Source: Epiperipatus broadwayi
Lineage: Eukaryota > Onychophora > Udeonychophora > Euonychophora > Peripatidae
Length of the DNA stretch: 64,000 bases
Direction: 5' to 3'
Assembly (NCBI GenBank): GCA_028023455.1
Contig: JAQFVV010006469.1
Coordinates: forward strand, 806,001 to 870,000
Shown piece after piece: positions 13,095 to 26,690 of the stretch (position 1 is its first letter; every line of letters starts with the position of its first letter). Both the position numbers and the translations under genes were made by a program. The notes under the pieces were generated by a model. The model ran no database searches. It worked only from the letters and a program-made list of their open reading frames with translations, and had not been told where the DNA came from.

Positions 13095-13170
13095 TAGATG
13101 AAATTAGAGGAGATTTGAACCCAGACTTTTAAGCTTCCGTCAGTCATCCACCCCATCTCATTGAATGATA
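13095..13170 (-). repeat. fragment of repeat family A (tRNA-like end)
   Basis: Read on the minus strand this contains GTCTGGGTTCAAATCTCC, a good B-box match, and aligns with the tRNA-like end of the copy at 59.4 kb (GTCTGGATTCAAATCCCC). Only about 75 bases of the roughly 320-base family are present. Confidence 0.6.
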
Positions 13171-13901
13171 TATGAGTAGAATGTGGGATTCTGAAGCTTA
13201 TTCAATCTCAGGCAGATTCACTATCATTTCTTTACAAATTCCCTAAGGTATTTGATTCTTCTTACTTAAAAAAAGATTGAATTGATAGAAATTTGTAATT
13301 TTTATATTTAAGTAAAATAATTTATTTCTCTAAAGTGATGCTTCTAATATTTTTTGCCCAATGAACTTTTAGGTATGCTGGATTAAAATACATAAATGAG
13401 CACTTAATAGTTTATAAATTATTATAAAATGTACAATGTTTTTCATTATATCTTGTCACAGGTATATAGTTCTAAGTGATTGTGTAAGAGATTATCTTGG
13501 TAAGTTTTGTATGATTTTGAATTCCCTATGTTGATTATTTCTATATCTATTAATTGTGGTCATTAGCAAAGATGTATTAAAATTTGCATTATTGGGAAAT
13601 GACTTCTGCTCTTGTTGACTCATTTAGTAGTTGTACTGAAAGAAAGATCTCACTGCTTAAAGCAATGATAGTATAGGGTCTTGAGAGTTAAAAGTTTCTG
13701 GATCAGTGATCAATTTATCATCTTGGTGTGCAAACAACACATACTATTCAAGTAATAAATCATTCAGTTATTTATTTTATTGCTTACCCAAGAAGACTGT
13801 ATGCAAATTTGTGCAAACAGTCTGCAATTTTTTCTTAAAAAAGAATTTGATGTGGTCATTTTATAATTGATTCAAAAGGCTTAACAACTTGATCAATTGT
13901 T

Positions 13902-14001
13902 TACTACTACTACCTCTTACTATTGCTGCTACTACTGCTACTGCTACTACTATTACTACTGCTGCTGGTGGTACTGCTACTGTTACTACTACTACTACTA
14001 T

Positions 14002-14092
<91 letters not shown>

Positions 14093-14111
14093 TATTATTA
14101 TTATTATTATT
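13902..14111. repeat. compound triplet microsatellite
   Basis: (TAC)n and CTG/GCT variants (13902-14030) give way to (TAA)n and then (TTA)n by 14111. The TAA and TTA halves are complementary and can fold back. The open frames through this block encode only Leu, Ile, Thr or Asn runs and are not genes. Confidence 0.9.
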
Positions 14112-14514
14112 GCAAAATTTTCATGATCAAATAGAACAAATCAAAAAATTTTCTAGTTGATTATATATATATTTCAACTTGGTTATTAAAATGTACTTCA
14201 ATTTTCATTAAATATGCAGATCTTTTCTGATTATTATTATTAAAGACAAATATTAATCTAATTTAGCAAGCTAATTTGGAAGGGTTTTGTGATACATTTA
14301 ATTTATTATAAGACACAAGTAAAATGATAATTAAAATGAATTAAAAATTAATTAAAATGAAATTTTATTTATGGGTGTTAAGAGTTTTTCTTTTCTTGGA
14401 TGGCTGAATTCTGTTTAACTTAAAAGAATATACTATAGGTCAAATCCTATTAATCCCAAATCTCTGGCTCCAGAGGATTTTTGGATTTATGGATTTTTTC
14501 AGATTTTTTTTCTC

Positions 14515-14605
14515 ATGTGTCATAGCATCAGCCGGGAAGCGAACCCGCTAACCCGGGACAACTGCTTGTAAAGCAACTGTCACTGACCTTTTCAGATTTG
14601 AAGAT
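14515..14605 (-). repeat. tRNA-derived SINE relic, family B
   Basis: On the minus strand this reads GGTCAGTGACAGTTGC, then CAAGCAGTTGTCCCGGGTT, then GGGTTCGCTTCCCGG, ending TGATGCTATGACA. The GGTTCGCTTCC is a near-consensus pol III B-box. It matches 6345-6450 in opposite orientation. Confidence 0.6.
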
Positions 14606-15189
14606 CTTTTGCTCCCTCATTGCAAACCCAAGATATAAATAAAAACAGATATCTCATTGCAATTGGCTCTATTAATTTAGAATTATTGCCTGCATGGTTT
14701 CATACAGTGGTAGAGATATCCATGGATTGCAGTTCAGCTCTGTCACTTCAGATGTTTGAACTTTTTATAAACTCAAAAAATTAGACTTTTGATCACATTT
14801 GCCCTGGCCTGATTCAGCAAGAATAAAACTGTTCAATTATTATTTAGTTAAGATTATTTATTGTAGGTTTTTCCTTAATTTGATTTGCAAATGTGTACAC
14901 GAACTAATTTATTTATTGTTACAGATTTAAATTCACCTTTGAAATTTTGTTTGGATTTTGATAAGAAGTATTGGATTTCTGATACTCTAGATATAGTAGA
15001 TTGGTTATTGCTTACATTTTTTTTATTATTGTAAAGGCTTGTTCTCAAATAAATAGACTGATTTTTTTGACCTTATTGTTTGTTTTTTAATTTTTCTCTA
15101 TCGTAAATCAAATCAAGAGCTTCAAAACAACTTAAAATTCTACTGTTAACTTAATCGTAACAATAATTGTTAAAACACATAATGTCTAT

Positions 15190-15505
15190 GTAATTAAAGG
15201 GATTTAAATTCAGGATTTTCCAGTCTATTTATTTCCCACTCCATCTCAAGCAACCGATACACACGACCACACACATGCTAAAAAGATACATGACCCCCCC
15301 AATACACGTAATTCATGCAAAACCAGCATCAGTTGTGCCAGATCATAATATTCCATGCATATATACAATCAGTGCTCGGTTTATATTAAGATAACCATTC
15401 CTCAACTTTAATATACATGCTTCAATCTTCTCATCCTTCCAACTATTCAATCGTCTATTTCATTGAAAAACCGACGATGGAATGCTCAAAACCCTTATTG
15501 GATTT
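15190..15505 (-). repeat. repeat family A, copy 1
   Basis: About 315 bases align throughout with 59408-59730 in the same orientation; shared blocks include CAATCAGTGCTCGGTTTATA and the ACCAGCATCA block. The tRNA-like end is eroded here. The hammerhead-like core seen in copy 2 is damaged: three bases are missing from CUGAUGA and GAAA has become GAAT. Confidence 0.75.
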
Positions 15506-18145
15506 GAATATATATATATTACGTGTAATAATAATTGTTAAAGTTTAATGAAAATCAATAGTTTTAGCTGATGATGATAGCTACACCTTTTCATTGCTAA
15601 AACTACACTTCAGAATCAATAAACCAATCCAATCACTATAGATTGTACAAATGATGCATAGAAAACATTTAGGCATATGTATGTACGTGGCTGATAAAAA
15701 TAAAACCAGAACATTATTTCTAAAATCGTACTTTAAAGAAAAAGAAAAAATGACGAAAATAAACAGATTATCTGCCGGCCTCATTACTCAAGAATAACAA
15801 CAAAGTAAACATAAGTTGAATCACGTGGATATAAAATTGTAAGTTAATAATAAGTTTCAGTGAATTTTAAAGAAGAAATATAAAGAATTTCTTTTTTTTT
15901 TTTATTGCTTTTAAATATTAACGCGAAAAATCGATCAATTTAAAGTAGGTATAATTTATTTTAAAAATACGAAGAATTAAATCAATGATGATAGTATTAA
16001 ACAATGTTAGTTATACAATAAAAAAAATAATAATTACACATCTTTATACTTAATGCATGAAGAAATTAGGTTGATATTTTATAAATATTGAGTTTTTTTT
16101 ATTCCATTTGTTGCTTTTGAATATTATATTCACGATCAATAATTTTTCTTTTTTAAATATCTAACAAATGCTGTGATATATATAGTGATGTGATATTTTA
16201 AAATTTCTACGTAAATAAATATTATTTGTAGTTAATAATATTATTATTATTTAATTTAGTTATTTATTTCTTGCAAGTTTCTATCCAACTTTTGTTGATT
16301 GTCTTCAGAAGCAAAATTAAGTTTCCTGCATAAACAATGTTTTGATATGTATAAAAAAATCTGATTTAATCAATATAAAAGTATGTACTAATATATGCAT
16401 ATACAATGGAAACCGCAAGCTATGTCATATTTTGTTTCAAAGCTCCCTTGCATACAAGTGTATATAGTGTATAATATCTCATATTTTGTTATCGAGCCTT
16501 GATTATAATGCAATAAATATTGTTCATTGTATTGTAAGTGTTGTACAATACAATACTTTTCACAATACATATATGTCATAATATGCTCACAAGGTTGCTA
16601 CAACATTTTCCATACTGAAGAAAATATATTGTTCAGAGCATGCTTTTTGATAAAAGTCCAATATATATACATAATAGATGCTTCATGCTTATAGTATGCA
16701 TATATAAATTAAGATTATAGTATAAACAAATATATTTACATGCTGTGTATGTGTTCAATTGTTCACAATTCTGTTTCCTCACAAATAAATACTCTGTTCC
16801 ATTTTTTTTTCAATAATTTTTTTAAATGCTAATAAAAATGTAGTACAGTTTCATTGGCAGCAAATGTAGTTTGATTAATTATTTAACATATTTAAGGCTG
16901 AGATGATTTTGAAATTTATATACCTGTTTGCAATGAATATCTTGGAATTATGTGATCCAAATTTTCATTTAAATTCTTCATAGAGACTCAAGGCTTTCTA
17001 GTGCAATGCAAGAAAGTCAATCATAATGTTTTTACAATTCATTTATTTAATCATAGGTTTAAGGCTTTTTTTATTTTAATCAAAAAATTATCTCTTACCT
17101 TAGTTACAACTTTAGCTGTTTCAGACAGTGGTTTCAATCAGTTTCTTTCATAATTTCTCTGATCAATGACTTATTCCAGTCAATTTCTTATTTTGCCTTA
17201 TTTAATCCATATTTTTTCTCCTTTGATAAAAGTACTTTATGATTTTTTTTATATTTATCACTCATTTTACTACTATATATAATATAAAACATTTTGGGGA
17301 AAAATGAAAAAAAAAATCCCGTACACATGCTTTTTAACTAAGATATTGAACTGCATTTAAATCATGAAAAAAAGGTAATTAAATAAATTCATGTTTGAAA
17401 TTTAAGAAGTTAAATTTAAAAAAAAAAAAAAAAGGCTGCCACCACATCAAGCTTCATCAAATTTAATAAGTTTATAAATTCCAATGTTTGTTTATTTACA
17501 TCTTTTGATTAGTATATAATTGAAGTTGTGTAGTTTGATAAGTATAGTTCATGGCTTCACTGTATAACAGAAAGTAACAGAGTAAGAGAAAAAAGTTTAC
17601 AAGACAATAACCAATAATAATTAAAGATATTATTAATAAAATGGTTTATTGCTTAGGAGTTTATAAAAAGTTCAAATCTTGGAAGTAATCCATGGATCTT
17701 AAATTACAGAGTCTACTATTTTATTACCATTAAACCAAACAGAATATTAATAACAATTGATTTCATTATTGTCATCACCATTGATAGAATGAAAGACAAG
17801 TGCCAAAACTTTTTTTCTATAATAATCTGACAATTTTTTAATTAATATCTTAAAATAGATACATAACCTTTTATTACTCATTCATTAGACTAGAGATTAT
17901 CCAATAATGAATAATATTTGTGTAGTGTAATTTTCATTATGTCACTCTCATGCAAGGTAGAGAATGGTTTCTATCCACTCTTAACACCTTGTGGAGGGAT
18001 GTAATCATAAACATATGACCAAAGATACATGAAAAAGATCTATGAACCCCAAGATACACATTTCATGCTTTTAAGTTTTTTATCATAATGGTCAAATATC
18101 CAATACAATATATTTGTCCAAAATATTGTCACAAATATATAAATA
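15506..18145. other. AT-rich sequence, no gene seen
   Basis: AT-rich DNA with a 16-base poly(A) at about 17420, possibly the tail of an unrecognised retrocopy. No protein or RNA feature is supported. Confidence 0.45.
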
Positions 18146-18149
18146 AATA

Positions 18150-18330
18150 ATCACTCAAAATAAGATTGAAATAAACAACTATTAATAACTACCGGCTTTC
18201 ATCTCCATTGAGACTTTCTCAAGTATAGTATAATGTCTTGAAAAAGTCTCAATGGAGATGAAAGATAGTTCAATAAATATTATAATATAGTTTTGCTTAT
18301 TTCAATCTTATTTCGATTGATTATTCATTT
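18150..18330. repeat. large palindrome, two inverted repeat ends
   Basis: The inner arms CTTTCATCTCCATTGAGACT (18194 onward) and AGTCTCAATGGAGATGAAAG (to about 18269) pair over 28 positions with one mismatch around a 13-base loop. The match resumes further out: AATAAGATTGAAATAA on the left mirrors TTATTTCAATCTTATT on the right, with an insertion in the right arm. Each outward arm therefore looks like one copy of the same terminal sequence, placed head to head. Each contains a GUCUC-AAUG-GAGAU hairpin followed by GAAA, which recalls helix II and the 3' core of a hammerhead, but the CUGANGA side is not intact. Confidence 0.7.
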
Positions 18331-18334
18331 AACT

Positions 18335-19160
18335 TTTTAAAACTATCAGAATTAGTTGATTATTTTTTCTATCACTTTTTTTATTACCAACATTTCTTTT
18401 CAATACTTTTCTGGCTCACATTCAATCTTTATTTGATTTCCAAATTTAAAATTTATCTTTTCTATTTAAGTGTAAAAAATATTTCTTTTAAATTTCATTA
18501 ATTTTTTTATTTTTATTTCTTTCATTTAAAGTGATAAATAACGTTAAAATATAAATTTATAAATAGAACTATTTTTATTCATGCAGATATTCAAAATTAT
18601 TTCAAATCCTTTTTTTCCTATTATTTTATTGTGGTTTTAGTCTGGTAGTTGAAAACCACCTAGAAACATTAATGTCTTGAGAATTTAGAACAACTATTCA
18701 TTTTAAAATTATTCATTTTTGTAAATAATAATTCATTTAAAATAATTGAATGTACCAGCTATTTTCATTTTCTAGTTTCCAATTTTGGTAGATAGATAGA
18801 TTACATTAATTCCTCAAATAAGTATTAAATTCTATTTGTATAAATAAGCATATCAATAAGTGATATATATATATTAATACTTAATTTCAATAACAATATA
18901 TCATTTAATTTTTTTCAGATTACCATAGTAACAAGAACATTTTCCTTCTATTTTCTAGCATATTTTGAGTAATCAGTGGTTTCTTAATGGTAGTAACTGC
19001 AGCTTAATCCTCATCTCCAGACTAATTTCTGGCTTTTATTTTTATTAATGTGAGCTTATGATTCTAAACTATATCAATGCAGTTATGCATCTGGAAAGTA
19101 CCTGTAACTTTTTTGTGCTATCAATTTTAATGTAAAAAAATCAATTACAACAAAAATTTA
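18335..19160. other. AT-rich sequence, nothing seen
   Basis: No feature supported. Confidence 0.5.
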
Positions 19161-19166
19161 CACTAC

Positions 19167-21350
19167 AATGATCATCATCATAATTACTAGACTATTGCAG
19201 AAGAACTACACACCATTTCCCCTCTCCACTTCATTTCCTTTTTACATGTATCCTTCCCCTCTTACTATTTTGTTCCTGAAATTTCATTTGTTTCACTTTA
19301 TCTGTTTTGTTTTTTTGTTTTTTTTATGAATAAACATCTCATCACTGAGAAAAAAAAGCTTTTCATGTCCTAGCTCATTTCTCCAATCTATAATTTTTTT
19401 TGCTCACATTACTCCAACAAATGACTTCATTTTATTAATTCATCTTACATGTGATCTGTTTCTAGATCATCTACAAACTCTTGTAACTCAATTTAAAACT
19501 TGAAATGTCCATTTAGAATCAACTCTTTCGAAAAAATATGCAAAGTGGTTGCATTTCAGCATCGTCATTTTTATTACTGTTAATAATGTATGTTCATTGT
19601 CTCTTCTACTTGCAATCTCTCTTCGTTATTCCAACATATATCTCTTCAATTTCACTGCTTTGTCTAAAATCTTTTTATTGTTCTACTATTAAACATCCAA
19701 GTCATATGTTTATATGTATGCATTAATAAATCATATTTAGTAAAAACTTTATTTTGAAACATATAATTTAAGTCTATTATTTCTGTACTACAGATCTAAT
19801 TAAGCTATTTATAGTTGTTAACTTCTTTAAATTCATTACATTAAATCTATATTTTTTTAATTTTTTAAAAAGCCATTGAACATTACTTTAGTCTTTTCAT
19901 CATTTGTCTTTAACTTGTATACTACTTTATTAAACAGGCAAAAACTCTCCATATAGTAATGCCACCTACTATACAACTTTATTATTTTTATCTCACAACT
20001 CTTACAACATTCAGAAACTCTGAAGCATTATTTATATAAACAGCCATATCATCTGCAAATTCTAGATGATTTGAAAAACCCTCATTTATTTTTATTTCAA
20101 CATTTTTTTATTTTAATTTACAAAATACTTCTTGTAAAACTGCTGCAAAGGTTTTGAAATGTAAAATTACCCTGTCCTACATCCTTATCAATGTTATTCT
20201 TTTTCACATAACCATGTAATCTAATCACTGCTTTTAAATATTTTGATAAATATTTTTTTTAGAATTTGATGCTATTCAGAGTCTATGTTTCTTCTCTTAT
20301 AAGCTTGAATCACACTTTTAATCAAATGCTCTTAACTAATCTACAAATCCAAAGCATAATGGCAACATCTTTATTAGTAATATTTAATATAATCTTTCTT
20401 AATAGTAGGCTATGATCTACTGTGATAAAATCACTTTTAATTAAATCCAACTTTTTTATTACAAGTTTGAGTTCAAAGTTCTCTATGCACAAATTGTAAT
20501 AATTTTAATAAAGATCCTCCACAAAATGATAGAAGAGTGATAGATCTGTAATTTCCAATATATTTGTCTCATAAATACTATTATCAATACAGTATCCTTT
20601 CAATCATCTAATAGATTTTTAGACATTTAGTTTACAGCTTTATCAACAATTTCTTTATTTCATTATCTATTTCTCTTAAAAAATTTCTTGGAGCTTTTAT
20701 ATTCTTCATAGATTTAATTTCAGATATCTTCTCTTCATTTAAAACACTTGGTATTTCAAAACATGTTCTAAGTATGGGGATTAGTTTTTACTAATTTTTC
20801 TCAATCTTTATTACTATGTAGCTTTCTATGGAACTCTTTCATATACTTCATGATGTCATACTTCAACAGCATCACCTTTCTTATGCTGAAATAGCTTTCC
20901 TTCATACTTTTGTTTTCTTTTTTAGTTTTTCTTCACAACTCATTTTTTGTATCATTTTTAGCATCATTATATTTTTCTAAAGTGTTCATTTAAAAATATT
21001 TTTGAATTTCTTTTTTTTTTCTTTGTATTTTGGATAGTCTTGGTTGAAAATTTACTGTTAAAATTGCTGTTTCTCTGTGGCTTGTATGTAATTGTTTCTA
21101 ACAGAATATGGTTACATTCTTAAAGATGGCTTAAGTCTGAGTCATCTCCAAATCTCAATATTATTAAATGATTTTTAAGTTTGAGTTTAAATTTAGAAGA
21201 ATATTTCTGGAGGTTAAGAATATCATTATCTCTTTGGCTTCACATTGACACTATTTAACATTTTATTAATAAATAACTATTTCCTGTAAACTACAACCTT
21301 GAAATATATATTTTCTGGAGTACAAAATAATTTCAGACTCATAAAGAATT
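19167..21350 (-). mobile_element. RTE-type LINE relic, copy 3 (antisense)
   Basis: Read on the minus strand this follows the RTE at 23.8-26.7 kb in order. The 3' end carries the TGATGATGATCAT tail (19167-19180). The RT active-site region FADD-A is recognisable around 20045-20065, the CRQD-like block at about 20170-20190, and the finger region near 20680-20760. The linker between endonuclease and RT is readable to about 21220 and the end of the endonuclease to about 21345. It is 5'-truncated, with many stops and indels, and is older than copy 1. A fragment of the 43-kb hammerhead repeat sits inside it at 19935-19985. Confidence 0.72.
19935..19985 (-). repeat. fragment of 43-kb hammerhead repeat
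   Basis: GGCAAAAACTCTCCATATAG and TAATGCCACC match the start of the repeat at 43197 and 53937. The hammerhead part is absent. Confidence 0.6.
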
Positions 21351-21424
21351 TTTAACTTATGTTATTGTCATTTCTAAAATCAGTTCTTCAGTGCATCTAT
21401 TTAATTAATTGAAAATGTTGAAGA

Positions 21425-21760
21425 GTTTGTCTTAGAGGTGTAAATGCTTGATTCAAAATGTTAAGGTTTCTGATTCAATTCTCATTTGATTAAAGTGAAA
21501 AAAAGACAATTAAAAAAAATGTAATTAAATGGAATTGTTTGTTTAGCTTATGACATGGTTACTGAAACATCACATAACCTTCTAAGTAAATGACTATTTG
21601 AGAAACAAATAAAACAAATAGGAATTGGAAAATTGAAGGTAAATAACATTATAGTGCAATGATACAGTGGTTGACCAAAGAACTAAAGGTCTCTGAATTA
21701 AAGCTCAAATCGGTCACTCTGGTATTCAATTATTATAAAAATTACCAAGTAACAAATCTT
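21425..21760 (+). repeat. possible decayed tRNA-like SINE pieces
   Basis: Two short segments have spaced A/B-box-like words: 21436-21485 (GGTGTAAATGC, then TGATTCAATTCTC) and 21672-21720 (ACAGTGGTTGACC, then GCTCAAATCGGTC). A similar CATACAGTGGTAGAG occurs at 14702. They may be old SINEs; no full alignment was possible by eye. Confidence 0.3.
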
Positions 21761-23566
21761 TAATTATTTAGTTTATATTGAAAGAAACTATTTATATGTA
21801 ATCTCTGATTATGTAATAGAATTATTCTCATATATTTTTTCATAAAAGGTAATTGTCTTTTTTATCAATAAAATATTATATAATATCTTATTAAAGCAAA
21901 TATAAAACATAGTTTATGGTAGTTAATACAATTTTTAATAGCATTACTTTGATTCTCACATCGGTTGGATATGTGATTTGGCAAATCTAACTTATCATAG
22001 CTGAGTATAATCATTTTTATTTATTATCAATGCTTTTTGTTCCATTGATTTTAATTTTTATTCTCTAATAATTCTTCATCTGTTTTTCTTTTCAATCTTG
22101 CTTTATTTCTATTTTACATTGCTTTCTTTTATTAATTATGTATATTTTTTCTTAATCTCTTCTAACTAATCTCTCCACTGATCATCATGGATATAGGGTG
22201 ATGAATATACAAATTGATTTCAATCGTGTTAACAGGAAAACATTTTAAAACTCTGCTGAAAAAAATGATTATGGAATACACCTGTACAGTCTCGAAAGTT
22301 TTATAAATAGGAAAAATGTCATTGTGAGTACATTTGATTGTATTAGGTTTGACTGTATTCATAATTAACTCGAGATCTAACACTAACTCTAAAATCACGA
22401 ATATTAGCCGACCAATTACTGAATCAAAAACTAAACGATTGTATCGTTTATAACGGAAGTTGAAGTGATTCAAAAGCAATCATTTTTCTTTCATAAATAA
22501 ATCATGAGTTACTAGTTTATTGTGCGAGTGAACCATTCTGATTGAAACCTTCACGAACCAACTACCATTTTGGATTTAACAATATTGCTTTCCAATTTTT
22601 CATTTTTATTTCGACTTTAAAAATCTAAAAAAAAAATCTCTTACTTTCAGTCTTTCTTTTTATACATGCATGCAGACGAAAGATTATAAAACAAAAATTT
22701 TTCAGTTTTTTTTTTTTTTTTTAATCAAAAATAGTCGATGTTCTGAATAAATTTTATTAAAGTTTATTCAGAAGAATTTTAAATAAGTTGAAATATATAC
22801 CTAAGTATAAAAGAAAGCAGTTAGATTGATAAATATTTAAAAAAATAGAGGGATAGTCAGATATTTGAATAGTTAATAGGTACAGATTGATAGGCAGATA
22901 GAAATATAACCAAATTAATAGATAAACTGGAAGACGAACAGATACGTAGTTAGATAGAGAAGTAGATGAGAGGCATGTAGGTCGGTGATTAGGTAAAGAG
23001 AAAAGAAAATAGATGAATGAATGTATAAATAGATGACAAATAGATAGATATTTTGAATGCAGAAAAATATCTTAGTAATACTAATAATAGTGTATTTTTG
23101 AAACATTGTTGCCAAGAATATAACGATAATTAAATTCGGGATTTCCAAATTTCCACGAATATCTTTAGAAGTATTTTTTAAAGTTTTACTTCTCAAATTA
23201 TCTCCGAGGACTTATAACCATTCTAAAGCATAGTAATTTGATTAGTTATGAACATTTGACATTAATTAAATAAAGCATGCAGGTTAACCTGACGCAGTCA
23301 GATGATTGCAGGTGTGTTGCACATATATTTGTTTTAATAAATATAATTCACAGAATTATCTGAAATGATATATATTTGTATGATATGTACTCATAATAAA
23401 TAAATAAATCATGGTAATATTTAATTTTAAATATTAAAATATAAATAAATTGCAGAAATGCTTTCAATTATTGCCATCTAATCTTTATCAAATTGTTGAT
23501 AATTACATGTCAGTATAATTGAAAACACTTCTGTAATTTGTTTATTAAATATATTTCTTGCAATTC

Positions 23567-23600
<34 letters not shown>

Positions 23601-23810
23601 AATATACAAATTTATATATATTAAATACAATACTATTTATATATAATTAACATATTTTATTAGAATACTTTAGATTTTATTCCTTTTAGACTTTGTTAAA
23701 TATTGGGGGAACTCAATTGAATTATGGGAGTTATAGTTATATAGTTGACAAAGACTAAAAGGAATATAGTCAAAAGTACTTCTAATAAAATAAATTAAAT
23801 TTATATGAAT
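21761..23810. other. AT-rich sequence with decayed (GATA)n and (TG)n
   Basis: An imperfect GATA-type tract spans about 22870-23050, and a (TA)n(TG)n microsatellite lies at 23567-23600. Open frames on the minus strand at 22162-22479 and 22915-23196 show no motif, and the second is a product of the GATA tract. Nothing else is supported. Confidence 0.55.
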
Positions 23811-23878
23811 ATTACAGCGGTTGGTAGCCGAAGGCGGAGGGTGCTAAGAATCTCCTGATTGCGGACCCAGGCTGCCAT

Positions 23879-24590
23879 TTGATGACGACTTTTTATTTAG
23901 ATACTTACAACTGCAGATCACTTTTAAGTGAAGGAAGATTGCAAGAATTAGAAGAAGAACTATCTTATATTAAATGGGACATTATTGGACTTTGTGAAGT
24001 TAGAAGAAATGGTGAAGAGACAATTGATTTAAAAAGTGGACATGTACTCTATTATAAAGGCACAAATATTGGAAATACAAGTGGAGTAGGATTCATTATA
24101 AATAAAAAGTGGAAGAACAACATTGTGGAGATTGATGGTGTATCAGACAGAGTGGCAAGATTAGTTATACAATTTAATAGCAGGTACCAAATGCAGATAA
24201 TTCAGGTTTATGCCCCAAATAAGTTCTCATAGTGATGAAGTAGTAGAAGATTTTTATATGGATATACAAAAGGCTTTTGATAAGAGTAAACAACATTTTA
24301 AAATTGTTATGGAAGACTTTAATGCTAGAATTGGTAAACAAATGAAAAATGAAAGTGCTGTAGGTAATTTTGGTTATGGTACTAGAAATGAGAGAGGACA
24401 TAGACTAGTGGAGTTTGCTGAAAAAGAAAAACTTTGTATTATGAATTCTTTTTTTGAGAAAAATGTTAAAAGGAAATGAACATGGAAGCATTACAATGAA
24501 GGTACAGCAGAATTGGATTATATTTTGACTAACAGAAAATACATATTTCAAGATTCTAAATATTCTTAATAAATTTAACACATGAAGTGA
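23879..24590 (+). pseudogene. RTE endonuclease domain, frameshifted
   Basis: The EEP-fold endonuclease nicks the target DNA. From ATG 23879 the frame contains TYNCRSLLSEGRLQELEEEL (the N-terminal Asn motif), DIIGLCEVRRNGE (catalytic Glu), GVGFIINKKW, SDRVARLVIQF and IIQVYAPNK. It ends at 24232. The same protein resumes in another frame at 24210 with MEDFNARIGKQ (the GDFNA-type catalytic Asp-Asn, here EDFNA), GNFGYGTRNERG and a TGA at 24477. It then continues with LDYILTNRKYIF and a damaged SDHRLV near 24590. It is not active as it stands. Confidence 0.85.
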
Positions 24591-24659
24591 TCATCGATTA
24601 GTAAGATGTAAGATACATGTTAATGCAAAACTAGAGAGACAAAAATTATTAAGAAAAAC

Positions 24660-26690
24660 AATATTTGCAGTTGATATGCCTAATCTTCAGAAGCATTCTA
24701 ATGAATTTAAATTAGAACTTACAAATTGGTTTCAAATATTAGTAAATTTTGAACATAATTCAGATTTGAATGAAATCAATATGAAAATAACTGATACACT
24801 TTTAAAAACTGCAACAAAGAGAGCTGGTAGAAAAAAGCAGCAATTGACCAATAAAATTTTTACTGAGACTAGAGAATTTATGAAGAAAAGAAGAAATATG
24901 AAGATATACAAAAATGATGCATTAAAAAGGATTGAATATCTCGAATTTTGTAAAATGGTATGGAAAAGAGTTGAAAATGATATAAGAAAGTATAACTGTG
25001 AACTAGCAAGGAAAGTTGTAGAAGAAAATAAAAGCTCAACCATGTAGAACAACATTTTGGTATTGGTAGAAAATTTATATCTGAAATAAGAAAAAAAAAG
25101 ATGGAATTATTACTAAAAATAGAGATGACATTATGAAATGGGTAGAAGACTTTTATCAAGAATTATATAGTAATAAAAAACAAGTACCTTCTATTTCTAT
25201 TACATCTTCTGAATTGCCCAGAATTTTAAATGAAGAAGTGAAACATGCAATTAAATGTATGAAGAAAGGAAAGGCTCCAGGTAATGATGGAATTATAATT
25301 GATATATTAAAAGAAGCAGGTGAAGAAATAGAATTTTTTTTAGCAAAGTTATATACCAAATGTCTAAATGATAAAGATGTACCAGATGATTGGAAGAATG
25401 CAGTAATAATATTAATATTTTAAAAAGGTGATAAAGATGATATTAGAAATTACAGACCTATCAGCCTTTTATCAGTTTTATACAAAATTTTTACCAAGAT
25501 AATTACAACTCGTCTACAAAGAACATTGGATTTCCACCAACCAAGGAACAAGCTGGATTTAAAAGTGGTTTTAGTACAGTAGATCATATCCAGGTATTGA
25601 GAGAAGTTATAGAAAGGACAAATGAATATGAGTTGCCATTATGTTTTGAATTTGTAGATTATGAAAAGGCATTTGATTCTATAAACATTTCTTCAGTGAT
25701 TAAAGCATTGGATCATCAAGGTATAGATCCAGGATATTGTCATATTTTAAAGAATATTTATAAAAATGCAACAGCAACAATTAGATTACATAATGATACT
25801 GGGAAAGTCAACATTGAGAAAGGTGTAAGACAAGGTGACTCCATATCTCCAAAACTTTTTACAGCAGTGTTGCAAGAAGTATTTTGTGGATTAAAATGGG
25901 AAACTAAAGGGGTGAAAGTAAATGGAGATTATTTAAGTCATTTAGATTTTGCAGATGATATAGTTGTTTTTGCAAATAATGCTTCAGAGCTGCAGGAAAT
26001 GTTGCAGGAGTTATCAGATGAAAGTAGAAAAGTAGGACTAAAGATAAATGTTAAAAAGACTAAAGTAATGTTTAATCGATTTGCTCAAAATATGAAAATA
26101 AAGATTGATTATAATGAATTAGAAGAAGTTAACAGTTACAAATACCTTGGTCAGATTATTAATACAGATGGAAACATAATGGATGAAATTAATCATAGAA
26201 TTAAACTTGGTTGGAGTGCTTTTGGTAGAAATAACTTGATACTAAAAGGAAATATGCCTATGTGTTTGAAAAGAAAGGTTTTTAACAAATGTGTTTTACC
26301 AGTTCTTACTTATGGATCTGAGACTTGGACACTTAATAGAAGAGCAATACAGAGACTCCAGACCACTCAAAGAAGTATGGAGAGATGCATGTTGGGAGTA
26401 ACAAGAAGAGATCAAAAACACAATGTATGGGTAAGAGAACTGACTTCATTGATAAAATTAAAAGATTGAAGTGGAGTTGGGCTGGACATATTGCTAGAAT
26501 AGATGATAATAGATGGACAATTGAAATCTTAAACTGGATTCCAAGAGATTGTAAAAGACCCAGAAAGAGACCACCTGTGAAATGGATAGATGAAATAAGA
26601 AAGTGTGCAGTGGTGGTGTGGAGAAGAGAAGCTAAAGATTGGAGAAGATGAATTAAATTTGGAGAGACTTTCATCCTGCAGTGGATTGAT
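24660..26690 (+). pseudogene. RTE reverse transcriptase and C-terminal block, frameshifted
   Basis: The 24676-25047 part is the lysine-rich linker. RT fingers are at 25133-25423 with KGKAPGNDGI, continuing past a TAA (25421-25423) into [16 protein letters not shown]. After a frameshift near 25540 the palm is intact at 25597-26469: CFEFVDYEKAFDSI (motif A), GVRQGDSISPKLF (motif B), FADD at 25948-25959 (motif C, Phe in place of Tyr as often in RTE), and YKYLGQIIN. The C-terminal YGSETWTLNRR stretch follows, then after a further frameshift at about 26455 WSWAGHIARIDDNRW and RPPVKWIDEIRK to 26651. The palm residues survive, so decay is recent. Confidence 0.88.

Noticed and set aside
13889-14134. 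Open frames encoding poly-Leu, poly-Ile, poly-Thr/Asn/Tyr
   Set aside because: They are translations of the triplet microsatellite in different frames.
24732-25159. Minus-strand frames over 24.7-25.2 kb
   Set aside because: They are shadows of the RTE linker and fingers.
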